A program made the position numbers and the translations under genes. Shown piece after piece: positions 17,354 through 24,412 of a stretch of 25,270 nt of DNA. How positions within the stretch are numbered: position 1 is the first letter of the stretch; each line of letters starts with the position of its first letter. The stretch covers positions 1-25,270 of the forward strand of contig JAWQRM010000267.1 in NCBI GenBank assembly GCA_033557675.1, read 5' to 3'. Below the pieces are notes generated by a model. It did no database searches, was not told where the DNA came from, and worked only from the letters and a program-made list of their open reading frames with translations. Source of the DNA: Coptodactyla brooksi (lineage: Eukaryota; Arthropoda; Insecta; Coleoptera; Scarabaeidae).

Positions 17354-20032
17354 TTACTGGGGAATTTTATAATGCCCCCAGGCAAAAGTGTCTACACCGT
17401 TAGGTTGAATAAATCGTTTGAGATCAAACGGTGAAAGGGCCAATTTATTTTGAAGCAATGTATAGAGTGTATGACTGATCGATTTGAAGGAAAATTGCTT
17501 TATGTAGAGAGATTTATTTCTCAATAAACGTTTACTGAAATCCTCGAATTGTATCTGATGTTTAACCGAAGACTTCCTAATACTTTTAACCTTTTTTGTA
17601 ATCCGGTTATCGGTAGTTCGGTTAACGTACATTTTCGCACGTAAACCAATAAATTCGACGAGAACTTTGTTGGCTGTTTCGTCTTTGAATAACCCTAAAA
17701 CACCTTTATTTGCGGGTGGAATGTTGAAAGCGTTATTATTGCCGTAGTTAGAAGTATCAAAGTGTTGTATGTTTTCCCCAACTACGGCGTAAACGTCAGT
17801 ATTAGTGACGAGGACTGTGAAGCTGTCCGTATCCATATAACAAAGGCGAATGTTTTCACCAAATTTAGGTTTTAAAAAATCGTAATAGAATTGGTACATC
17901 CATAATTTTGAAAGGTCCAACACCGTAAAGCCTACGTAAATGGGTTTATCGTAAACAACGCTTAACCTTTCCATTTGTATTGCTGAAAAAGTTTCTGTGA
18001 AAATTCGAATGCTTTTAAAATTTAATTTGGCGATTAGGGCACGAGCCCCTAATGTTTTTCTCCCCAAAGTGCCAACATCATCCCAACTGGTGACTAATTT
18101 TACGTCGACACGCTTATCAACATTTTCCTTGGTCATTCCAAACACGGAATTATTCATTAATTTGAAGAAATCTTTTTGAATGTCGCTGACCGCTTGTCGA
18201 CGTAATTCGGTATTTAAGTCAATATAACTTTTTAACCAAGGCGACTGTTTAAAAGTTAAAACTCGGTTAATTTTCGTAATTACGAGCCCGTGGGATAATG
18301 CTTGCTTCAAGTTTCGATAGTGAATGACGTAGCTCTTCTTGGGGAAGAGATTCGGTATTAACAGTACGTCATTCGGGGAACGCGAGTTAGGTGGACTTAT
18401 GTTTTCCGCGAGGAAAGGTAAATCGTTGTGAAGGTCATGGAGATGTTCGGGGTACTCTACATCAACGTCTAAAATATAACCATCTTCACCAAAATCCGAA
18501 ATATCAGTTACATTTAAATTTTGAATTTCCACGTCACCCAACCATCGAAATCCGCTGTGAGGTAAGAACTGGGACATAGCTAATCCATACAGGGTAGTGG
18601 CATCCCAGTACATCAAATATTTCGTCGGTAAATTAAGGTCAAAATCCGTTCCCATATAGTTATTATTTGCTTTCGCGTGACGAAGAGAACATTGCGAGAT
18701 ACCGCCGCGAATACCTTTCTTAATGAAATGAACCATGTCGATATCGGTGAAGAGTTCGAGTTTGATTTTCGCGAATTTTAGCATCGCGTCCCAAGATAAC
18801 CCAGGCGCCGTATAATAAAGGGCGGGGTCCAAACCGTAAGTGGTAAAACAAACTTTTCTGAAATTTTCGAATACGTCAGATAGTAACAGCACGTCGGTTG
18901 TTAAATACAAATTAGAATAATCCCTTAGATTATTACATTTAAAAGTATTCCAAATTTCGTGAGCGTGCGCATACTGATCGTCGGTAATATTTTCCCCAGT
19001 CATTGTGTTGAAGAATGCGCTTTTGGATGGTAAAAACGGGTTATTCAATTTACCGAATGAGTCTATGTACCCGTAAGGAAAGATCCCCTTTTGCCTCACT
19101 AATTTGAACAAATTTTCATCGGGGAAGGCGGCTTTGGTGTGCACGAAATCATGATCTAAGAGATTACTGCTTAATGAGTCGAGAGAAGAGGCCATAAAAC
19201 GAAATGAATCCAAAAACCTTAATTTCACGTAAACATTATCAATACTACCGGAAAGTTCTCTTTGGACGCGATCGACTAAAATTTTTTTCGTAAAGCTAAT
19301 ATATTTTTCCTTATTGTTCGGTAAAACGTCTATACCGTGATCATCGAGTTCAGCTAACTCTTTGACAAATAAATGACTATCGTAACCGCTAAAATTGTGA
19401 AAGAATATTGGAACGAGAGGATCAAGTTTAAAATTTAAATTACAATTAGAATGCGCAGGACCGCAAAATTCTCCCGTCAGATGACAGTGATCGCGTACCC
19501 TAACATCGGTGGGGCTGAATGGTCGTTTACATATGTGACAAAATGGGGACCTATCGAACAAAGTTTGCTCTTTCGACGTCAATTCACGCATCGGTTTAAT
19601 CACCTTCAAATGATTACTATAAAGCCTTTTAACATCTTCAATTAATTTGGTAACGAAAATTTGCGCGCAATCTTCACCGGAATAAATTTCGAATTTATTT
19701 AAGCTATCGTCGAAAGAGCAAACTATTTTATATGCAAAACTGTAAGGTGCGTGTTTCTCAATTTTTTCCGTAAAGGACTCGCTATTCTTCGGCTCGCAGT
19801 GTTCGATCCTTTGCAGTATGGATTCGAAATCAGCGTAAATCGCGAAAGGAGCTCTTTGGATCTTTCCGAAAGCGTTAAATTCCAAAACGTTTTCTTGAAC
19901 TAACTCGCCAACAAAATTCGGACGTTTCTTTAGTTGTTCGGTCGGTAGTATCGAATGAATGTGATTGCAATCGCGCGTTTGATGGTTGTCTAATTTTTCC
20001 TCCGTCGCGAAATTTTGAAGACACCGTCGCAT
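17354..20032 (-). CDS. Polinton family-B DNA polymerase, exonuclease and polymerase domains (element 2)
   Basis: The 892-residue frame keeps the full catalytic set. ExoI is YADFE (D68, E70), ExoII HNFSGYDSH (N213, D218) and ExoIII YLTTD (Y376, D380). Motif A is DATTLYGLAM (D477), motif B KLMNNSVFG (K624 to G632) and motif C YMDTDS (D734, D736). Between ExoI and ExoII sits an endonuclease-VII-like cluster, CHICKRPF...RDHCHLTGEFC (residues 165-197). It would replicate the element's linear DNA, probably by protein priming as in other Polintons. The Met at 20032 is not the true start: homologous sequence continues upstream in two other frames (to 21472), so the gene is split by two single-base shifts. 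No inner stop or missing catalytic residue is seen. Confidence 0.93.
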   Translation of the reverse strand: MRRCLQNFATEEKLDNHQTRDCNHIHSILPTEQLKKRPNFVGELVQENVLEFNAFGKIQRAPFAIYADFESILQRIEHCEPKNSESFTEKIEKHAPYSFAYKIVCSFDDSLNKFEIYSGEDCAQIFVTKLIEDVKRLYSNHLKVIKPMRELTSKEQTLFDRSPFCHICKRPFSPTDVRVRDHCHLTGEFCGPAHSNCNLNFKLDPLVPIFFHNFSGYDSHLFVKELAELDDHGIDVLPNNKEKYISFTKKILVDRVQRELSGSIDNVYVKLRFLDSFRFMASSLDSLSSNLLDHDFVHTKAAFPDENLFKLVRQKGIFPYGYIDSFGKLNNPFLPSKSAFFNTMTGENITDDQYAHAHEIWNTFKCNNLRDYSNLYLTTDVLLLSDVFENFRKVCFTTYGLDPALYYTAPGLSWDAMLKFAKIKLELFTDIDMVHFIKKGIRGGISQCSLRHAKANNNYMGTDFDLNLPTKYLMYWDATTLYGLAMSQFLPHSGFRWLGDVEIQNLNVTDISDFGEDGYILDVDVEYPEHLHDLHNDLPFLAENISPPNSRSPNDVLLIPNLFPKKSYVIHYRNLKQALSHGLVITKINRVLTFKQSPWLKSYIDLNTELRRQAVSDIQKDFFKLMNNSVFGMTKENVDKRVDVKLVTSWDDVGTLGRKTLGARALIAKLNFKSIRIFTETFSAIQMERLSVVYDKPIYVGFTVLDLSKLWMYQFYYDFLKPKFGENIRLCYMDTDSFTVLVTNTDVYAVVGENIQHFDTSNYGNNNAFNIPPANKGVLGLFKDETANKVLVEFIGLRAKMYVNRTTDNRITKKVKSIRKSSVKHQIQFEDFSKRLLRNKSLYIKQFSFKSISHTLYTLLQNKLALSPFDLKRFIQPNGVDTFAWGHYKIPQ

Positions 20033-20165
20033 AAGTGAACCGCACGTTTGCTATTAGAAATTTGTTTGGAAATTAATCGGCTGAAATTTTTAATCAACAC
20101 GTAATGCGATTTTCCCCCTTCGTAAATGTAAAGTAAGTTTACGTGAATAATTACTCCCCCCTTTA
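20026..20165 (-). other. Polymerase linker in a third frame, between two frameshifts
   Basis: The frame carrying VIIHVNLLYIYEGGKSHYVL then IKNFSRLISKQISN is the continuation expected by comparison with element 1 (INLLLISDNVGKSHYCWIKN). The upstream shift falls in a run of six G at 20156-20161 and the downstream one near 20028. All three segments together correspond to one gene, 17354-21472. Confidence 0.75.
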
Positions 20166-21472
20166 TAACAAAGCTCATAAACGTTTAGACTTAAATTATT
20201 CAGTCCCTCAATTTTCTGTAGGTCGGTTAATTTTACGGGGAAGGTAATTCCCTGCAAATTTAACACCTCAGAAAAATGAGGATAACTAGAAATTCTTTCG
20301 GCGTTATGCACAGCAGGATGTAATGCGGCGGTCAAACACCAAGCTAAACATTTATCATCTTCGTTCTTAATATTAATACACGCCCGCTTATTTGCGATTC
20401 GTTTCGGTAACGGGATGTATGATGACCCCGAAAGCGATTGAAATTTATTAATGTTAAGTTCAAGATGTGATATGGAAAAGAAAGCCCACCCGCTATCACG
20501 TTCTTGAAACTCTTCGCTCTGTTTTATTACATCGCTTACCATACTCTCATATGTAGATTCTAAATCGGTCGTCGGTGTTATGATCCGGAACTTGGTGTTA
20601 AAGTTCTTTTCCGATAAAATTGCTACCTCTTTATCCTCATCTTCCCCGAATTTAACAAAATTAGCAATCAGCTCGATTTGAACCTTTACCGATGTATCTT
20701 CCGTCATATGTTGCCGAATTAGGTCACAGACTGTTGTATACAATCTACGGAGATAACTGGGATTGTCATCATCCGTCAGAGTACCAGTTATCTTGTAGGT
20801 AGCAACCCTATTCTGATAACAGGATGCTAGCTGTTGAACGATCCCTTGTAATTCGTTTACCGGTTGACGGTGCTTGGAACGTCGATGTCCATTAAGTGCC
20901 ATTAGAGTGTTGAATATCTCGCCACATTCCTCGCAAAGAATTTCGCTGCTGGATTCAGCTTTCCTCTTGCGACTTTGTCCGAATGATGTTGAAGGTGTTG
21001 GGGCAATTGCTATCGAAGAATCAGGAGTAGTGGTCGTGTTTTTGTTCACCGGTTGACGGTGCCTGGAACGTTGATGTTCATTAAATGCAATTAAAGTGTT
21101 GAATATCTCGCCACATTCATCGCAAAGGATTTCACGGTTGGATTCAGTTTTCCTCTTGCGACTTTGCCCGAATGATGATGTTGTAGGTGTTGGGGTCGCT
21201 GCTATTGACGAATCGGGAGTAGTGCTCGTATTTTGCATAAAGTTTACACGCTCACCAAGTGGTGTGGGAGCGGTAGCGCTTTCAATGCGTGGTATCATTA
21301 CTCCATGTGCGTTTTCACAATGTCTGCTTAGGGCGTAAGGTCGTACAAATGTAGCCCGACATGTGGGACATGCGTCACGTTGAAAAGATGAAGAGACATG
21401 CTTCGATTTCACGTGACGGTGAAGGTTATCGATTCTAGTGAACGACTTATCACAAAGTTTACAAGCGAACAT
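20090..21472 (-). CDS. N-terminal zinc-finger region of the Polinton element 2 polymerase
   Basis: The start is placed at ATG 21472 (MFACKLCDKSFTRIDNLHRH), which aligns with the start of element 1 and not with an upstream in-frame Met at 21535. Four C2H2 fingers follow: C4/C7/H20/H25, C35/C38/H51/H56, C117/C120/H133/H138 and C180/C183/H196/H201. Fingers 3 and 4 belong to a tandem duplication with Ser/Thr/Pro linkers and basic QSRKRK patches (possible nuclear localisation signals). The block EFQERDSGWAFFSISHLELN and the segment AACINIKNEDDKC-like (ACINIKNEDDKCLAWCL) match the conserved Polinton polymerase N-terminus; no intron is present here. True homology ends near 20160, and the last 24 residues to the stop at 20090 are out of frame. 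Confidence 0.85.
   Translation of the reverse strand: MFACKLCDKSFTRIDNLHRHVKSKHVSSSFQRDACPTCRATFVRPYALSRHCENAHGVMIPRIESATAPTPLGERVNFMQNTSTTPDSSIAATPTPTTSSFGQSRKRKTESNREILCDECGEIFNTLIAFNEHQRSRHRQPVNKNTTTTPDSSIAIAPTPSTSFGQSRKRKAESSSEILCEECGEIFNTLMALNGHRRSKHRQPVNELQGIVQQLASCYQNRVATYKITGTLTDDDNPSYLRRLYTTVCDLIRQHMTEDTSVKVQIELIANFVKFGEDEDKEVAILSEKNFNTKFRIITPTTDLESTYESMVSDVIKQSEEFQERDSGWAFFSISHLELNINKFQSLSGSSYIPLPKRIANKRACINIKNEDDKCLAWCLTAALHPAVHNAERISSYPHFSEVLNLQGITFPVKLTDLQKIEGLNNLSLNVYELCYKGGSNYSRKLTLHLRRGKIALRVD
20855..21226 (-). repeat. Tandem duplication of a zinc-finger module within the polymerase gene
   Basis: Copies 21226-21044 and 21034-20855 each encode TTPDSSIA, FGQSRKRK, EILC.ECGEIFNTL and a finger ending RHRQPVN or KHRQPVN, about 60 residues. 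DNA identity is high, so the duplication is fairly recent. Element 1 has no equivalent. Confidence 0.85.
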
Positions 21473-21758
21473 TATTATTACGGTCGAATTCTGGCAAACA
21501 AGTGAAAAAAAACCGTACAGAGTTAACTTATACAATTTTTTTTTCGGGACCGCAAAACGTAAATTGTTAAAAAAAATTTTTTTTTTGTTTGCGGTTTAAA
21601 AACAAACTGTACCGAGATTAATTTATATTATCTTCTGATGGTCGCATAACATAAAAACAGGTATGTTTTTTTGTGGTTAAAAACAACGATAACGTGTTTT
21701 GGTATGTAAATAATTTTTATTATTATTATAAGATCAGTGTAACAATTTATATTACAAA
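21473..21758 (-). promoter_or_regulatory. AT-rich upstream region of the polymerase gene with two TATA-like repeats
   Basis: On the minus strand TATAAGTTAAC (TATA at 21533-21528) and TATAAATTAATC (21627-21622) are each followed by a CTGTACGG or CGGTACAG block and a T-rich run, like two copies of one promoter about 94 nt apart. No clear TCAGTT initiator accompanies them. No gene is seen in this interval. Confidence 0.4.
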
Positions 21759-22409
21759 TTATAAAGCATGAGTAAGTATTCTAATATACAATAATTTGAT
21801 TTCATTTGGATAAGTGCAAAAATAAATATTCATCGCATCAATATATTGCTTTATTAGCTTCTTCTTATTACCGCTCGAACCCATGGATAACAGCGCACAA
21901 TGAGCGTACTTTCCAAAATTCATTTTTTCAAGTACATTCAGTTTATGTGTAATAAGAATACCCTGGTGTAGTAAAATATTTAATACATCCGCAAATGGTA
22001 TGTTTAAATTACTACACATTGCTTGCTCATCGTTGTCCGTTAATGAAATGCTAAGATATTCGTTACTGATCCCTCTTAGCGACATCGTACCCTCTGTTAT
22101 GCGAATGGACGTTAAAAACTTCTCTTCTTCAGCATCTCGAAAAAGTTCTAACGCAGTTAGGAAACCCAACCAATCGGTCTCCACCAAAACGAACGACTTT
22201 TTCTTCTCTACGGTCTGCTGGTTCGCTATTGATCTTAACTCAAATCTCACTGAAGGTAAAAATCCTCTTGCTACACTTATACCCACAAATATGTCAACTT
22301 CCGACAATTGAAAGAACGTTTCATTAAGAAACTTTGTGTCAGCTTTAATTTCTTCTCGATGTTTTTCTATCTTCTGTTCGATTTCCATCCAATAGTCACA
22401 CGTATGCAT
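21759..22409 (-). CDS. Uncharacterised Polinton protein, 216 aa
   Basis: I do not recognise this family. The frame is open from ATG 22409 to the stop at 21759. It has a charged N-terminus (EIEQKIEKHREEIKAD), then a probable mixed alpha/beta part with FVGISVARGFLPSVRFELRS and KKKSFVLVETDWLGFLTALE, and a Lys-rich C-terminal third (SSGNKKKLIKQYID). The strand-then-DWL pattern is faintly like PC4-type single-strand DNA binding proteins, but this is weak. It lies 28 nt after the integrase gene and upstream of the polymerase on the same strand. Polintons often carry small unknown genes between integrase and polymerase. Confidence 0.65.
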   Translation of the reverse strand: MHTCDYWMEIEQKIEKHREEIKADTKFLNETFFQLSEVDIFVGISVARGFLPSVRFELRSIANQQTVEKKKSFVLVETDWLGFLTALELFRDAEEEKFLTSIRITEGTMSLRGISNEYLSISLTDNDEQAMCSNLNIPFADVLNILLHQGILITHKLNVLEKMNFGKYAHCALLSMGSSGNKKKLIKQYIDAMNIYFCTYPNEIKLLYIRILTHAL

Positions 22410-22437
22410 TTTAAAGCAGTATTATTAATACTTATTA

Positions 22438-23373
22438 TTAGACGATATTCGCATTAGGTATCCAACTGTTATGAGCGGAATTAAACCCTAACCACTTTAC
22501 ATAAACCATATTTCCCCTGCTTTTCAATACTTTTTCAACGAGATAAACATCGGGTAATTTAGTTTTCTGTAGCTCATATTCGTAAAAGGCTCCCTCTATG
22601 GGTCGACCGTTATCATCTTCTAGAAGATATGAAACGGGATTTGTTATTTGTATTTTAATTATTTTAAACAGTTCTGTAGTCCAATTAGGGAGGTAACCTT
22701 TGGTGAAAACGTGTTTATGCTTACTAATGCGTACAATATCACCAATTTTAAATTTCCCCTTTCGAAATGTTTTAACGTGATTGTATACTGTGTTAAGTAG
22801 TTGTTTTTCAACTTTACCTGGTGTTACGGTAGAAGGCGCCCGTCCAATAGTGCGATGTTTTGAATTATTGTATTCAGCAGTTACATTATCCAAGAGGTGA
22901 TACCACCTGTAACTTCCAAAAAGACTAAAAAGTTTAAAAATGTTTTGTTTTATAGTTCTTATCACTCGTTCTGCTATGGCCGCCTTAGTAACACTATATG
23001 TGGAATAGTGATTAATATTATGCTCTACCGTTAGTCGTCGAAAATTATCATTGTAAAATTCCTTTCCTTTATCGGTTTGAAGATTGTTTGGAGTACGACC
23101 GTTATTAAGCAATAACGTGCGAAAAGCTTGTGTAACTTCCTTCCCACTTTTATTTTTTAACGGTTGAGTCCATAGATATTTAGAGAAACAATCAATAACC
23201 ACCAATATATACTTGTATCCGCGATTCACTTTCGAGTATTCGGTCAATTCAATCAGATCCACTTGCCACAAATCATCAATGCCTTTCAATATGGTTCTCC
23301 GCCGTGGAAATCTTACCCTAGCTGGTTTATGAAGTTCCGTAACTATAGTATTCTTAGCCTCGGATACTCGCAT
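22438..23373 (-). CDS. Polinton integrase with chromodomain
   Basis: This is a retrovirus-like (DDE) integrase that would insert the element's DNA. The core begins at HKPARVRFPRR and has D39 (DLWQVDLIEL), D101 (LQTDKGKEFYND) and E135 (KAAIAERVIRTIK), with Polinton-style NINHYSTYSV between the last two. A DNA-binding SH3-like part follows (KFKIGDIVRISKHKHVFTKG), then a chromodomain at about residues 275-311 (VEKVLKSRGNMVYVKWLGF), which may direct integration to chromatin. The usual N-terminal zinc-binding HHCC region is missing: only about 15 residues precede the HKPAR block. Five bases separate this start from the stop of the upstream coiled-coil gene. The catalytic triad is intact. Confidence 0.92.
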   Translation of the reverse strand: MRVSEAKNTIVTELHKPARVRFPRRRTILKGIDDLWQVDLIELTEYSKVNRGYKYILVVIDCFSKYLWTQPLKNKSGKEVTQAFRTLLLNNGRTPNNLQTDKGKEFYNDNFRRLTVEHNINHYSTYSVTKAAIAERVIRTIKQNIFKLFSLFGSYRWYHLLDNVTAEYNNSKHRTIGRAPSTVTPGKVEKQLLNTVYNHVKTFRKGKFKIGDIVRISKHKHVFTKGYLPNWTTELFKIIKIQITNPVSYLLEDDNGRPIEGAFYEYELQKTKLPDVYLVEKVLKSRGNMVYVKWLGFNSAHNSWIPNANIV

Positions 23374-23378
23374 TGCAA

Positions 23379-23927
23379 TTATGGTGTTGATGATTGCATT
23401 CTTTCCAGTTTATCAATGCGAGTGTCCACAATAGATTGGTTGTTATAAAACTCTTTTGAAAGATTACTGATCGCGTCTTCGTTTACATCAACTTTCTTTT
23501 CAGCTCTATCCAATTTAGCCTTGAATGACATTTTGAAATTTGAAACACTCTGCCTATGTAATTCTATTTGTAATGCGAGATCATTTATCACTCGTCTGAT
23601 ATCGTTAATGAATGCAGTCAACTGATTCGAGTTCTTATCAATGTTAATGTTAGCGTTTGTTACTTGATTACTCAAAGTTTCTAGTTCGAAAGTGTTTTTG
23701 TTAATAATATCACGCAATTCGTTCCTTTGCTCATCCACGTATTCTTTTATTACGCAATCATTATTTTCCGTTGGTGACTGAACGTTACATATTTTACGAC
23801 CCTGAATATCATAATCTCCATAATCGGTTAAAGGTAGCGCGTTGCGTTGCAATGATCCTCCGAATATTGATCCTCTAAATACCGACCCTGATGAAGTATC
23901 CGTACGCCCGAACTTATCGATACCCAT
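23379..23927 (-). CDS. Coiled-coil, fibre-like Polinton protein, 182 aa
   Basis: The protein starts MGIDKFGRTDTSSGSVFRGS, then DYDIQGRKICNV, and from about residue 60 it is a long, nearly Pro-free heptad-type helix (VDEQRNELRDIINKNTFELE and on to about residue 175), ending STP. The MGIDKFGR start and GDYDIQ..R.CNV block recur in insect Polinton-like elements, by my recollection. A trimeric fibre or other structural role is inferred only from the coiled coil. The ATG overlaps the stop of the preceding gene by one base (TAATG). Confidence 0.75.
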   Translation of the reverse strand: MGIDKFGRTDTSSGSVFRGSIFGGSLQRNALPLTDYGDYDIQGRKICNVQSPTENNDCVIKEYVDEQRNELRDIINKNTFELETLSNQVTNANINIDKNSNQLTAFINDIRRVINDLALQIELHRQSVSNFKMSFKAKLDRAEKKVDVNEDAISNLSKEFYNNQSIVDTRIDKLERMQSSTP

Positions 23928-24412
23928 TATTCTATTATATCACGTTCTCTCAATTCCTCAATAATTGAAGTTATTTCGTTCACGTGTGAATTATTACCAG
24001 CCGCTTGTGATGCGTGTAATAGTTTCAATCTTTCTACTAGTTCATTGGGATAATCCCAATATTTATAGTCAACTGTTTTATTATTGACCGCTAGGTGTAG
24101 GTGACGTCGTCGTCGTCCTTGATGGCCCGAACCGAATTTGGGTAAGTTAGATAGCAACGGTTTAATTATCCTCTGATATTTGAAGGATCTCGTACCTTGT
24201 GTTTGCACTTGTCCATCATAGTTTCTTTTGTAAGCATTAGTCTGTTATAGAATAGTCCAGTATAGATCGAGGTCGTTATCGGTATACTTTAATGGTTTTT
24301 TTAGAAATAGAAGTTCGTACAAACCTTCACTGCCAGGGTACTTCTTTTCACCACCTATAACGATTCGATTTTCTACCGATTTAAATTCAATAGTCTTTGA
24401 GGAAATAAAACG
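23927..24412 (-). pseudogene. Conserved Polinton protein (PNELVERL family), interrupted by an in-frame stop and an insertion
   Basis: One frame carries GSEGLYELLFLKKPLKYTDN then DLDLYWTIL, a TAA at 24245-24247, then QTNAYKRNYDGQVQTQGT and, further on, YKYWDYPNELVERLKLLHAS and NEITSIIEELRERDIIE to the stop at 23927. Both parts belong to a single uncharacterised family typical of insect Polintons (LYELL..K.P..YT..DL, YW.DPNELVDRL, NEI.SIIEELR). The lone stop sits where a Leu or similar residue is usual. Basic stretches (GHQGRRRRH) suggest nucleic-acid or virion association, but the role is unknown. The 5' part of the gene is cut off at 24412 by the non-LTR element, so residues before KRFISSKTIEF are lost from view. 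Confidence 0.78.

Larger units (their letters stand above)
16015..24412. mobile_element. Polinton/Maverick-like element 2 (right end lost to an insertion)
   Basis: The gene set is a zinc-finger/B-family polymerase, a chromodomain integrase, an uncharacterised plus-strand gene at the polymerase end, a coiled-coil protein and the PNELVERL family protein. The left limit is placed where gypsy reverse transcriptase identity stops (about 16014-16024). The right part is interrupted at 24412/24413 by a non-LTR retrotransposon, and no inverted copy of the left end is found. No capsid, ATPase or protease genes are in the window; they may lie beyond the right edge or be absent. Confidence 0.85.

Noticed and set aside
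20156..20161. Programmed ribosomal frameshift in the Polinton polymerase
   Set aside because: The second element reads through the same region without a shift, there is a second unrelated shift 130 nt later, and a run of six G is a common error or slippage site.
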